From NCBI RefSeq assembly GCF_028640845.1, contig NC_080546.1:32819020-32883019 (forward strand): 64,000 nt of DNA. Reading direction: 5' to 3'. Positions within the stretch are counted from its first letter, which is position 1; each line of letters starts with the position of its first letter. The notes under the pieces are model-generated. The model ran no database searches and was not told the DNA's origin. It worked only from the letters and a program-made list of their open reading frames with translations. The DNA is from Ahaetulla prasina (Eukaryota > Chordata > Lepidosauria > Squamata > Colubridae). This document shows positions 11,641-22,040 of the stretch, piece after piece. The translations under genes and the position numbers were made by a program.

Positions 11641-11661
11641 ATCTATCTATCTATCTATCTA
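11641..11661. repeat. (ATCT)n microsatellite
   Basis: Five tandem ATCT tetramers. Confidence 0.95.
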
Positions 11662-11759
11662 ATATTTTCTACTTATTTTAATAGTACAAAATGTATCACA
11701 AACTTCAAAGTCAATTTTGATGGGAAGGGAGGAACTCAATACAACTTTGTGCTTAATTA

Positions 11760-11992
11760 AGAACCAGTTTGTTGTAGTGGTTAAGATGCTAGCCTAGACA
11801 CCCGTGAATTATAGTCTCGACTTAGGCATGAAAGCTGGCTGGGAGACTGGGCCAACCATTTTGTCTCAGCCCAACCCAATAATCACAGGATTATTCTTAT
11901 GGGGAAAATAGTAGGATAAAGAAGTGTTAAGTAGGTTTCACTGCCTTGAGTTACTAAAGTAATAAAGACAGAATAAAAAAAACAAATAATAC
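11760..11992 (+). mobile_element. Sauria-type SINE, plus strand
   Basis: Starts GAACCAGTTTGTTGTAGTGG, a tRNA-like head with an A-box region. It continues TTAGGCATGAAAGCTGGCTGG, GGGCCAACCATTTTGTCTCAG and GGGGAAAATAGTAGG, and ends CTGCCTTGAGTTACT and AATAAAGACAGAATAAA. This order matches the remembered Sauria SINE consensus, whose 3' end resembles BovB. Substitutions in the head suggest an old copy. Confidence 0.8.
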
Positions 11993-12211
11993 ACACAGTA
12001 ACAGCCATAGTTCAAAAATAACAATAAATTTACACATAATTAAATAAGTACAAGTGGGAGTGTTCAATGCATAGCAACAACATGATCCAAGAACAGAAAA
12101 TTAAAACTGGCAGAGAATAAAGAATGTATAGTTACCAACTGTGATTGATGGAAAAAACTTACGAGATGATTCTGAAGATCAAAGTGTGATCTACCTGCCT
12201 CCTGGGAGAGA

Positions 12212-12254
12212 GGGAGGGAGGAAGGAAAGAAGGAAGGAAAGAAGGAAGGAAGGA
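12212..12254. repeat. (GGAA)n-type microsatellite
   Basis: Purine-rich GAGGGAGG passing into GGAAGGAAAGAAGGAAGG. Confidence 0.95.
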
Positions 12255-12609
12255 TCACCCATGCTCACTGCAAGCTTTCCGTAAGTAAATTCAACAGGCA
12301 AGCCAATAGGAAAACAGAAGTCAGTCCCACTACCATTGACTTGTTCGCACACCTCTGATAATTCTTTTTCTCCATTTAGGTAAGGAAATGTCTCTAAATT
12401 AATAAGAGAAAAGGTCACAGTTTGTCTAGTAGCTTCCTACAGGATAGTAAGAAATTTGAGTTTGATCTCCACTGAGAAACCAACACTACTATAGAGAATC
12501 AGCACCATCTAGTTTTAGCACCCCTCTGCTGTGGAAGCATGGAATCACTTGTACTTCTTCCTTATAGTATCTGATAAATAGGGCTGATGTAATTTAAAGA
12601 AGGCAGTCC

Positions 12610-13175
12610 TACAGTCCTATTCAAGAGCCAAGCCAAGAAGAGCTTTACAGATCATTTTACTAGTATTATATTTATTTACATGGATGCCCAACTCACTCTC
12701 TGTTACTCCAGGCAGCTTACAAGGATAAGTAAACTTACCAGTAATCAATGCAGGGTCCACAGAATTGGTGTTAAATGATTCCAATGTCAGGAAATGGTAA
12801 ATAAGCGAGTCATATTCTGGACCAGTTGTAATTCCCAAATATTCTTCAAGGGCAGTCACCTGTAAAGTAGGTCACAGTAATCCAAACATATAATGAGAGC
12901 ATGAATCACTATAGCTAGGTCTTTCCATACCAGCTGGACCAGGTGAAGTCAGGCAAACTTCTCATTGGTCTTGGCTTCCTTCTGCTATTTGAGGAGGAGC
13001 TGTGAGTCCAAGAGGACGCCCCAGATCAAAGTGCCTGGCCACCCAAAAATAACCTGGAGTTGACCACGGATCTTAGCGTATAAACAGTAACTCATCTCAT
13101 TCAGCTTTAGTCTGTTCTCCCTCAACCCAAATCTTACAGTCTTTAGTACCTGAACAACTAATTGACAGCATCTCA
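12610..13175. mobile_element. Old dispersed repeat, probably LINE-derived, class unassigned
   Basis: Phrases such as GAGGAGCTGTGAGTCCAAGAGGACGCCCCAGA and, upstream, AAGAAGAGCTTTACAGATCATTTTACTAG resemble a long repeat that I recall as widespread in squamates. Related phrases occur at 26513-26960. The 80-codon minus frame at 12617-12859 shows no domain and is not called as a gene. Confidence 0.35.
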
Positions 13176-13552
13176 CCTATACTATTGTTCAAAGTGGGGA
13201 TATAATGTCATTACTTTATTAATGATATTGTACCCTGGTACCATAAATGACTGTATATGTTATAATTAGAATTATATAAACTATTGTTCTTTAGAAATAC
13301 AATACAATGCTTAATGCACTTTCCATTGCATGTTAATTTTAATGAAAAATTTAACTGTCGTCTTTTTTGACAGTTATGTTCATATCCTTACTTAATACAA
13401 TCCAATGAAAACAGCTAATTCTTTCTGGTGCAATCTACTAATCTGGTTACAGCAAAAGACTTTGGAAGTTTCATACACTCTAAAGTGCCCCCTAAAAACA
13501 CAAATTAAAATTTCATACATAGAATATACATATCAAAGTTTTTTTTTAAATT

Positions 13553-13612
13553 TGAATTTATATCCCGCCCTTCTCCGAAGACTCAGGGTGGCTTACACTG
13601 TGTTAAGCAATA
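13553..13612 (-). mobile_element. CORE-SINE/L2 tail fragment, minus strand
   Basis: TATATCCCGCCCTTCTCCGAAGACTCAGGGTGGCTTAC is the reverse complement of the 3' tail of the SINE at 32767. Only the tail remains. Confidence 0.7.
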
Positions 13613-14199
13613 TTATGATTATTACACCATCTCTGATACCAGTTCCAGAAATTTAGCATAGAGAAACTTTGTGTTCCTTTAAATCTAAATCAGGAAGAGT
13701 TATATATTAAATATATATTAAATACATATTTTAAAAATACAAAAATCTCCATAGCTACAATATCAGATGGTCACTTTAATTTAGAATGTTAGATATCCAA
13801 GGTTAATTTTGTTAAATGATCCACCATGACCCTTTTAAATTAAAGATTTCTGTCTTCAAGCCAAATAGGTTAGTAATAACAGCTGTCAAAGGAAACAACA
13901 TAGATATGGAGATGAAAAAGTAGTAATCCACTGTGAAAGGTTAAGTATCTTGAGGGCAAATGGCAGAGTAATGCACTCCACATTCTGTAGCTATGTATTA
14001 TTACCTTCTATGAAATATTTTAATTAATATCACTGCAAATTATTAATTTAGCACTCATATAAAAAGAAACTTAATTTCTGCATTTACTTTTATCACCAAC
14101 ATTTTGGAATCACAGCTTTTGTTTGGTGCAGTCATTGGAAATTACATTAAGTAGAATACCTTTTCTCAGACAGATGCACTCCAGATGTATTAATCAGTA
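13613..14199. other. Unassigned AT-rich DNA
   Basis: Nothing recognised. Confidence 0.45.
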
Positions 14200-14432
14200 A
14201 TAGCAATAGCACTTAAGACTTATATACTGCTTTACAGCCCCTCTCTAAGCGGTTTACAGAGTCAGCATATTGCCCCCAACAATTTGGGTCCTCATTTTAT
14301 CCACCTTGGAAGGATGGAAGGCCGAGTCAACCTTGAGCCTGGTGAGATTTTAACTGCCAAATTGCAGGCAGCTGGCAGGCTGCACAAGTAGTCTGCAGTA
14401 CTGCACTCTAACCATTGCGCCATCGTGACACG
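14200..14432 (-). mobile_element. tRNA-derived CORE-type SINE (type A), minus strand
   Basis: Same family as 600-826. The left end carries the tail (AGCAATAGCACTTAAGACTT, then CTCTCTAAGCGGTTTACAG). The middle is the CORE-like body (CCTCATTTTATCCACCTTGG). The right end carries the tRNA-like head (CTCTAACCATTGCGCCATCG). Nearly full length; no target duplication recognised. Confidence 0.8.
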
Positions 14433-14953
14433 TATAACTCCCATTACTCTCAAGAAGCATGACCAACTCATCATGATGGAAGCTACCGTACATCTTAGCT
14501 TTTTCTAAGTACTGTATTCCACCTTCCCTACTGATCATACCTGTGTATAAATAGGTAGTCCTTGACTTAAACCACAATTATGAACTGCCTGTAATGTACT
14601 ACTAGCCTAATTGGCTAGGTTGACACTCAACTAGGGAAGGAAAAAGCTCATTCAAACCTGCAACATTCTGTTACTATAGCTTTCCAATAAAAGCAGTATT
14701 GCAAGACCTACATGCTTTCCTAGTCTGGTCTCCTTAAAGGACAGCTACCCAGAAGAAAGAAAGAATTAGCAGTTTTCCTGCTTTATCCAGTCCAATACCA
14801 ATGGCTATTAAAATACATATCTAGAAATCATCTGTAGCATTGACACATAAGACAACTATCATATCTCTTAACATTTCTAATAACTCAACTAGCATATGTG
14901 ACCTTTCTGTGCATGTCTTCACAAACTTTTCCATATTTATATATGTTTGGTGA
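14433..14953. other. Mostly unassigned; one MITE end fragment
   Basis: GTAGTCCTTGACTTAAACCAC near 14552 is a terminal fragment of the Tc1/mariner-type MITE family. The rest is unassigned. Confidence 0.4.
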
Positions 14954-15338
14954 GAGGAAGTTTGTTACAGTGGTTAAGGTACTGGCCTATAAACCAGGAG
15001 ACTGTGAGTTCTAGTCCCACTTGAGGCATAAAAGCTGGTGGATGACATTGGGCCAGTCACTCTCTCTCAGCCAAACCTACCACTTAGGATCATTGCTGTG
15101 AGAAAAATAGGAAGGAGTATATTCACTAACATATATTCATTATATATGTTCACTACCTTGATGAACGTATCTTTTATTTTATGTACACTGAGAGCATATG
15201 CACCAAGACAAATTCCTTGTGTGTCCAATCACACTTGGCCAATAAAATTCTATTCTATTCTATTCTATTCTATTCTATTCTATTCTATTGAATTACTTAT
15301 AAGGTAATAAAGATGAGATAAAACTATTAATACATAAA
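14954..15338 (+). mobile_element. Sauria-type SINE interrupted by a CR1/L3-like tail
   Basis: The head (GTTACAGTGGTTAAGGTACTGG), the middle (GGGCCAGTCACTCTCTCTCAG) and ATAGGAAGGAGTAT lead to CACTACCTTGATGAACG near 15166. The SINE resumes after about 15291 with AATTACTTATAAGGTAATAAAGATGAGATAAAA, the expected end of a Sauria SINE. The interrupting 125 bp is listed separately. Confidence 0.8.
15166..15291 (+). mobile_element. CR1/L3-like LINE 3' tail with (ATTCT)n
   Basis: Reads TATGTACACTGAGAGCATATG, AAATTCCTTGTGTGTCC and AATCACACTTGGCCAATAAA, then at least eight ATTCT pentamers. The same block occurs at 21664-21776 and, reversed, at 41101. I recall this tail and its AATAG/ATTCT repeats as a snake CR1/L3 hallmark. 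Severely 5'-truncated and inserted within a Sauria SINE. Confidence 0.8.
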
Positions 15339-15493
15339 TAAATCGGTCAGGAGGGTATGAAACAAATTATATAGATAGGAATAGCTAGCTTTTCAATCTT
15401 GCTATACAGAATTTTATTGAAGAAGTCAGTTTCACAAACTGTTTAAAATAAAACCAATCACATTATGGCTTAGGATCCTATGAGACCAAATTG

Positions 15494-16101
15494 CAAGTGG
15501 TCCTCGGCTTACAACCATTTGTTTACTGATCGTTTGAAGTTATAACAACACTAAAAAGAGTGACTTATGACCATAAGAGCTGCGGTGGTGCAGTGGTTAG
15601 AGTGCAGTACCACAGGCTACTTCTGCTGACTGCCAGCTACCTGCAATTTGACAGTTCAAATCTCACCAGGCTCAAGGTTGACTTAGCCTTCCATCCTTCC
15701 AAGGTCTGTAAACTGAGGACTCAGATTGTTGGGGGCAATATGCTGACTCTGTAAACCGCTTAGAGGGAGATGTAAAGCGGTATGTAAGTCTAAATGCTAT
15801 TGCTATTTTTCACACTGCTCTAGCAGCATCCCCATGGTCACATGATCAAATTCAGATGCTTGGCAACTGGCATGTATTATGATAGTTGCAGTGTCCCAGC
15901 TTCATGTGGTCACCTTTTGTGACCTTCTGACAAGCCAACTCAATGAGGAAGCCAGATTCACTTAACAACCATGTTACTAAGGTAACAACTGCAGCAATTC
16001 ATTTAACAACTGTGGCAAGAAAGGTCATAAAACGGGGCGAAAGTAATTTACTGTTTTGCTTACCATCAGCAATTTTGGGCTCAATTATGGAGGACTACTT
16101 G
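15494..16101 (-). mobile_element. Tc1/mariner-type MITE interrupted by a SINE
   Basis: Left terminus CAAGTGGTCCTCGGCTTAC, right terminus GAGGACTACTTG. The interior is the reverse complement of the 2545 copy (CTGACAAGCCAACTCAATGAG, then TTAACAACTGTGGCAAGAAAGG). Removing the 232-bp SINE leaves 376 bp, close to the family length. The flanking TA is eroded. Confidence 0.75.
15577..15808 (+). mobile_element. tRNA-derived CORE-type SINE (type A), full length
   Basis: Head GAGCTGCGGTGGTGCAGTGG, B-box-like GTTCAAATCTCACC, CORE-like CCTTCCATCCTTCCAAGG, hairpin-like tail (GTAAACCGCTTAGAGGG ... AAAGCGGTATGTAAGTC) and terminal GCTATTGCTATTTTT. It is inserted in the MITE and is therefore younger than it. 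Confidence 0.85.
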
Positions 16102-16991
16102 TTTAGAACTAATATTGCCTAAAGTTACCTTTCTGTTCCATTGCACCAAGCATATAAATATCGGGAGTCAAATGTCATGTACCATTTGTCCTATTTTGTT
16201 ATAAAAATGCTTCTTTGAAAAACTCTCCAGTGTTACATCAGAAATCCATTAAAAAATAAACCAGTTGGCTAGCAACAAAGTATGTTAAATGTTTCGTAGC
16301 TATGGATAATAAAACACTGTTGTTTAGGCCCAGTAAGTACATGTAGTAGTATTCCCAACAGGACTGATCTAATTATAAGAAATGTAAATAGAACAGAGGT
16401 TGAACTATCTTAACTCACCTGTTTATGCTTCATATCATGACAAGAATCAGACTATATTTGTGCCCAATTTATCCTGGAATTTTACTTCTATCTAACACTT
16501 TTCTATTCTGAAAATTAATGTGGCTGATCCATATGGATCAAGTAACTCTGGGGAGCTAACAAGTCATAAGACTAAAAACATATATATAAAACAGTAAAAA
16601 GAACACTAAAATATACAATATAAAAAGTAATTAATTTTTCAACCAAAACTCCATTAACCTTCTGGATTTAAAGAACCAGGTGGAAAGAACCAGGCTTTTA
16701 AGGCTTTCCAACAGGTCTAGGACCATTAATAGTTCAGGGACAAGGTAGCTATCCCACAGGGTAAGCACCATTGCAGAAAAGGCACTTAACACAAGCATTA
16801 AATATAAGAGATTCAGGAAAAGGAAGTATGCTAAATACATTCCTAACAAATTCACTTTTAAATGTCTTCATCTTAAATTCTTCTTGTAGTCAAGTATCAA
16901 TCTTTCCATTTCAATTTAATAGACAATGACATTTTGTCGTTGAGCTATACCTGGCTCAACAGAAAATAGTATTACAATAAATCATTTATAT
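16102..16991. other. Unassigned AT-rich DNA
   Basis: Nothing recognised. The minus frame at 16631-16855 has no domain. Confidence 0.45.
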
Positions 16992-17142
16992 CAAGGTTGA
17001 CTCAGCCTTCCATCCTTCCAAGGTGGGTAAAATGAGGGCCCAAATTGTTGCGGGCAATATGCTGACTCTATAAACCGCTTAGAGAGGGCTGTAAAGCACT
17101 GTAAAGCGGTATATAAGTCTAAGTGCTATTGCTATTGCTATA
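16992..17142 (+). mobile_element. 5'-truncated CORE-type SINE (type A)
   Basis: Begins inside the body (CAAGGTTGACTCAGCCTTCC) and keeps the whole tail (AAACCGCTTAGAGAGGG, AAAGCGGTATATAAGTC and repeated GCTATT). The tRNA-like head is absent. Confidence 0.8.
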
Positions 17143-17160
17143 TTGCTGTTGTTCCAAGTT

Positions 17161-17820
17161 GCAATAGTACTGTAGGAAGTTAGCACCCACCCGCCTCCTA
17201 GAAGAATGAAATATTTTAGGAAATGTTTAAAAGGCAGAATATTATATTTCCCTGGATGAGAAAAGACAAAAGCAGCTCCCTGCCCCCACCTCCAGGGTGA
17301 TGGGATTAAGATATGGCCCTCAGGACATGATAGGATTAGCCCTCTACCCATCTAGCAACAGAACTCACCACATGGCACCTGGGGAGATTACAGCACCCAG
17401 CAAGATTCAGTCAAGCTTGGGACTCAAGACACTACAAAGTTACCCCTGCATGGACCCATGGGAGTCTGACAACCAATCAGAATACAAGAACAGGAAGCTT
17501 CAAAGTGGGGCCCAAGGGAGGGTATAAGTCTCTCTGTCTCTCTCTCCCATATGTGCTTTTTGGCCCAGAACCTCAAAACCACATGGTCCTGTCCACCATT
17601 AAACCATCTTTTCAAGCAGTCTCCATGTTTCCAGTGTCCAAGTTCCAAGTTCTCCCCACCTGGAACTGAACCCAGATGGCCATTTCTTCCAACAGCACAA
17701 TGTCCAAGTGATGGCATCCTAATTACACAGTGTGGTACCATCATAAGGCAGTGTTCACTAACTCTGTACCTTACAGAAGTCTCGGTCCAGAGGCAAAGAA
17801 TGTTGAGTTTTGAGTAATCC
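17161..17820 (+). mobile_element. Possible LTR-like sequence
   Basis: A GC-richer island with CCAATCAG near 17473, a TATA-like GGGTATAAGTC near 17520 followed by a CT-rich stretch, and CCATTAAACC about 75 bp downstream. This order is promoter-like and resembles retroviral LTRs. I found no convincing TG...CA ends with a matching target duplication, so this is only a candidate. The open frames at 17424-17817 show no domain. Confidence 0.25.
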
Positions 17821-18535
17821 CATATAGTGAATATAGATTGAATAAGGTTAGTATGACAGATAAAAGAAGCTGGACAAATATTGGAATATGGGGGAAGAAA
17901 GATGTGCTTGGTTAGGTGTTCCTACCACAACCCTTGGTAATATTTCACCTACCATAAAACTAAGCTAGCATAAGTAGCTGATGCAGGACAATACATGCCC
18001 AGAGGAGTAAACAGGATGCCTAAAAACTGCCTCACCCACCCAGTGTTATCCTCAACCACAATAGAGATAAATTTACAATATAAAGAATGAATGTTCACTC
18101 AAATGTCCTACCTAGTTCAGAGTGATTATTATGTAAGAGGCTTCAGCTTCGGTTACAAGGCAGTACAAAGTGCTAAATCATATGACAATATTTTGCTCCA
18201 TTTTTTTTCCAGCAAGGAATCTGCTAAAGGTTAATGCTACCAACAGATAAAAGGGAACAAAACTTGTCTTCTCAGAATCCAAAGGACACAGTTACCTCCT
18301 ATCCAGAGGTTCATTCCTATAAAGTAGGCTGAAGGACATGTGGCAAAGCCTGAGAAACAGCTTGCTAGTCTAAGTAAGAACTACAAATCTTATAATCCCT
18401 TCCCCGTTTACCCCAAGACTGCCAACAGACAAGTATAGTACTTTTATATTCTTTGATTATCTTTGATCCTAGCCCAAAAGACAAGCCTTCTATTTTAATA
18501 TTATAGTATTGTGTTGGTATGTCAGCTTTTGTGTA
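17821..18535. other. Unassigned DNA
   Basis: Nothing recognised. Confidence 0.45.
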
Positions 18536-18756
18536 TTTATTAGATTTTTATCCCAGCTTTATTATTGCATAAGTAGCTCATGACAGAAAATATACATAAT
18601 GCTCCTTTATCCTTCCTTTTTCCTACAACCACCACCCAGAGAGTGTGACCGGCCCAAAGTCATCCTGCTGGCTTTTATGCTGAAGGTGGAACTAGAACTC
18701 ACAATCTCCTGGTTTCTAAACCAGGACCTTAACCACTACATCAAACTAGCTCTCTT
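18536..18756 (-). mobile_element. Sauria-type SINE, minus strand
   Basis: The right end holds the head in reverse (CCTTAACCACTACATCAAACTAG). Going left come the B-box region (CTAGAACTCACAATCTCC) and GGCCCAAAGTCATCCTGC, and the left end has the degenerate tail. Old copy. Confidence 0.75.
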
Positions 18757-19604
18757 TTAGGCATCTCACAGATTCCACAGTTATTACTAAAATAGTTGTA
18801 ATTCTTAACGATGTTATTAATTTATACTACCCTATGACCAAATATGAGAGATATGCATTTATGCTCTTAAACTGCCTTTAGAAAAAACTAACAATGTATC
18901 TAAGAAATACCATGTCAGAGGAAATAGGGTTATGGGTGTGGTTTGCAGAATTTCCTTACAAAATAAAAATTCAAGTAACAAATGCCTACATTAAAAAACT
19001 TCAAAATAGGTAAATGTAATTGAAAACATAAGTAAAAGTACTTTAAAAAATGATAAAAGTCAGATGGAGAGCATAGCTGTGACCATTTGGGGAGCTCAAT
19101 ATTACATCTTTCAGGGCGAGTTTTCCTACTATTGGGCCTATATCTACAAGGAAGAAAATATGTTGTCTGCAGGTATTTTACCCAAAAGACATGAAGTAGT
19201 TGTTATATCCAAAACCAGAGAGATTTCTTTTCATTGATTTTAAATGAGTGCTGTGAATTTAGAAAAAAATGCATCACCTATCAAATACGTTCATTTCTCT
19301 CAATGACCCCAGTATTACATGTTTTACTTTATTTTCCAGGTCCAACACAACACATCATAAACTAGCTTTATGTGCTAGGTCTGTATTACTGCTACATTAA
19401 AAGAGCTTTGCCTAATTCATAGTCCAATACATCATGGTTCAAGAATATGGTCTTCCAGTAAGTATTTTCATGCAGATAAAAAACAGCAACTATTATTTCC
19501 CAATATGGCCTTGATATGAGAAAGCAGCGTAAAAGGAAATTCTTTTTTCTCCCTCTAAAGATAAAGAACCTTACATTCGAATTATTAGCTGGTGACCTAA
19601 ATCA
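18757..19604. other. Unassigned AT-rich DNA
   Basis: Nothing recognised. Confidence 0.45.
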
Positions 19605-19612
19605 GGGGACTC

Positions 19613-19737
19613 CAACCTTGGCAACTTTAAGCCTGGCGGACGTCAACTCCCAGAATTCCCCAGCCAGCTTTGCTGGCTGGGGAATTTTGGGAGTTGACAT
19701 CCGCCAGGCTTAAAGTTGCCAAGGTTGGAGACCCCTG
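19613..19737. mobile_element. Palindromic hAT-type MITE with perfect 8-bp target duplication
   Basis: The whole 125 bp folds on itself. CAGGGGACTCCAACCTTGGC at the left is mirrored by GCCAAGGTTGGAGACCCCTG at the right, and the centre is CCAGCCAGCTTTGCTGGCTGG. ACCTAAAT flanks both sides (19605-19612 and 19738-19745). Two relatives follow within 1.2 kb. Confidence 0.92.
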
Positions 19738-20285
19738 ACCTAAATAATGTACGAATCAAGCAAGTTATGGGTGGATGCCACTGAGCTTTCGAGAAATGAA
19801 GTCGCAATAGAGCTCATCCAACTCTTAGCTCTTTGAAAGCGCAGCGGGAAGAGGTCAGCCCCACATATTTGAAAGTGTAACAGCGCGTATAAGATCGGTA
19901 GTAATCTGTATAAATCAGCCTTAATAACATGCGGCTCTTGCCTCCATAAGGAAGGAGGAGCTCATTTCCGCGTTCGCCTCTTTTCCAAGCAGCGCGACGC
20001 CATCCGTCTCCAAATGAGAGCGGATTAAGCTCGTTGTTTTCCGGCTTTGTTTCGGGAGAACGAGACGCTCACGGAGGGAGGGAGGGAAGGAAAAACAGCG
20101 AAGCTTTTGATGCTTTGAATCAGCGATTGCCGACATCGGCCAAAGGGGAAAAAAGACACCCAATCCAGTTGCAACGCTTATTGCGTTCACGCCTCTGCCG
20201 CTTCCCAAGTATGCTAGCAATTTACAAAGGAGGGCGGGAGGAGAACTTCTGGTTAAGTAACAAGTCTCAGAAATACTTTTTATGA

Positions 20286-20391
20286 CCGGGGTCTCCATAC
20301 CTTGGTAACTTTTAAAGACATGTGGGCTTCAAACTCCCAGAATTCCCCGACCAGGAAATCTTCTGGGAATTGAAGTCCAAGGTTGGATACC
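20286..20391. mobile_element. Partial palindromic hAT-type MITE
   Basis: GGGGTCTCCATACCTTGGTAAC, AACTCCCAGAATTCCCC, and on the other arm TCTGGGAATTGAAGTCCAAGGTTGG: the same family as 19613, shorter and diverged. Confidence 0.7.
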
Positions 20392-20767
20392 ACATACACA
20401 CACACACCGCTTTATAGCACCTAGGTAGAGGAAGATGACCGTAGAAAAACCCTGACAAAACTCACAATCCAGCGCCCCTTCCTATATAGGCTGTTTCGAA
20501 AGTTTTTTCCATTGCTGCACCTTTCACTTTCGAATGAATAGGAATGAACATCCCATCAACTTTGGAATGAAAGAAAAAGGCGAAAGAAACCCCAGTCCGG
20601 CTCTTTTTAGGCCTCAGGTCAGAGTGCGATCGCCCGGTTAAGACTCAGCCGCCAGGATATTACGACGAGTCCCCCTCCATCAAGACGATCCCCACGCCCT
20701 TTTCTCCCGGTTTCCTCCAATATCCCCGACAGCCCTTTATGGAGCCTATACGGTCCTTATCATCTAA

Positions 20768-20921
20768 CGATCCCGTCCAACCTTGGCAACTTTCTCAAGA
20801 TTTGGGGACTTCAACTCCTAAAATTCCCCAGCCAGCTTTAAAGTCCACAAACTGCTGGCTGGGGAATTCTGGGAGTTGAAGTCCACATCTCTTCAAGCTA
20901 CCAAGGTTGGGGGACCCCTGG
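20768..20921. mobile_element. Palindromic hAT-type MITE, diverged left end
   Basis: TCCAACCTTGGCAACTTTC opposite AGCTACCAAGGTTGGGGGACCCCTG, with the arm phrase CTGGCTGGGGAATTCTGGGA. Third copy of the 19613 family. The left terminus has lost the CAGGGG motif, and I found no target duplication. Confidence 0.75.
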
Positions 20922-21193
20922 TCTACGAGGGAACTTCCCCCCCCCGAACCACGTGGTTGCGAAGAGGGACGAATATGCTGGCTCCCACCCATTCGCTCTG
21001 GAAGGACCAAAGGAGGGGGGGGACATACCTGGCGGTTTGAGGCGACTCTGCCCTTCCCTCCGTGGTATAGTCGCCACAAGACCACACCCTCGACGCGCGT
21101 CTCAGCTGATTTGATAATAATCCGCGTGTTCGGACAGCTGAAAGTTTTCCTTTCGAGGCGAAAAGAAGCAGCCCCCTCGACCGGGTCACTTAG

Positions 21194-21291
21194 ATGGATT
21201 CCAGGATGCGCAATTCGGAACGGCCTTCGGGGAAAGAGAGAGGAGAGGCGGCAGGCGGAGGAAGCGCCGTTCCCGACAATAGCAGCAGCAG
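21194..21291 (+). CDS. Candidate first coding exon, gene unidentified
   Basis: An ATG at 21194 opens 32 codons plus two bases, ending CAG|GTAAGT, a perfect splice donor, inside a CpG island. The predicted peptide is charged, then Gly/Ser/Ala-rich (MDSRMRNSERPSGKER at the start, AVPDNSSS near the end), like many disordered N-termini. I do not recognise the protein. A second in-frame ATG lies four codons in. Phase 2 at the donor is incompatible with the 40-nt exon at 62261: joined, that exon would meet a TAA. So it either belongs to another transcript or is 5' untranslated. No downstream exon was found for it. Confidence 0.3.
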
Positions 21292-21527
21292 GTAAGTCCC
21301 TCCCTGTGCCTCCTCAAGCGTCAGCGGGCCGCTCTGAGCCATAATCCTCCAGGCGCTGAGAGGAAGGGCGGGGAGCCTGAGTGAGTCTTGGGTTCCCGGC
21401 TCCTGGAGTCTCCAGGAGGAGTTAAGGCGACCACGTGGTGGATTTACTAGTCCCGCCGTCTGATTGCGCTTGGCAGCAATCAGACGGCGGGGCGCAGGAT
21501 ACGAATGTGGACTTTACAGAATAGCTG

Positions 21528-22040
21528 TAAAAGGTTGGAAGGGACCTTGGAGGTCTTCTAGTCCAACCCCCTGCTCAAGCAAGAAAGCAAATGGTTGTCC
21601 AGTCTCTTCTTAAAAACTTCCAGTGTTGGAACAGTCACAACTTTTGAAGGCAATTGGTTCCACTGTATGATTGTAACTTTGTATCTTTTCTTTTATGTAC
21701 ACTTAGAGCATATGCATCAAGACAAATTCCTTGTGTGTCCAATCACACTTGCCCAATAAAAAATTCTATTCTATTCACTGATTAATTGTTCTAACTGTCA
21801 GGAAATTTCTCCTTAGTTCTAGGTTGCTTCTCTCCTTGATTAGTTTCCATCCATTGCTTTCTTGTTCTGCCTTCAGGTGCTTTGGAAAATGGGTTGACCC
21901 TCTCTCCGACTTTGTGGCAGCTCCTTAGATATTGGAGCACTGCTATCATGTAGCTCCTAGTCCTTCTTGCCTCATTAAACCTTGAAATTTGGGAGAAGGC
22001 TGAGCAGAAGCCTGCCAATGGTGTGCCATCTTGATGCTAA
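21528..22040 (-). mobile_element. CR1-type LINE 3' fragment, minus strand, interrupted
   Basis: GGTTGGAAGGGACCTTGGAGG, then TCTAGTCCAACCCCCTGC, is the classic CR1 3' end read in reverse. It continues past an insertion with ATTAATTGTTCTAACTGTCAGG, CTCTCCTTGATTAGTTTCCATCC and GGAGCACTGCTATCATGTAGC. This second part would be the C-terminal coding region, but it carries no intact reading frame. The insertion at 21664-21776 is listed separately. Confidence 0.8.
21664..21776 (+). mobile_element. CR1/L3-like LINE tail inserted in CR1
   Basis: TATGTACACTTAGAGCATATG, AAATTCCTTGTGTGTCC, CACTTGCCCAATAAA and a short ATTCT run: the same tail as at 15166. CACTG lies on both sides (before TATGATTG and after CTATT), a possible short target duplication. 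Confidence 0.75.

Larger units (their letters stand above)
20600..21490. promoter_or_regulatory. CpG-rich island, candidate promoter
   Basis: CpG dinucleotides (CGATCGCCCGG, GACGCGCGTC and others) and G+C rise sharply against the AT-rich, CpG-poor surroundings. The downstream part contains a candidate first exon with a consensus donor. In vertebrates such islands usually mark promoters. A palindromic MITE lies inside its upstream shoulder. No TATA box is obvious, as is common for CpG promoters. Direction and start site cannot be fixed from sequence. Confidence 0.6.

Noticed and set aside
19921..20298. 125-codon minus frame upstream of the CpG island
   Set aside because: No recognised domain or splice context; partly overlaps a MITE. 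A divergent transcript cannot be excluded, but there is no support.
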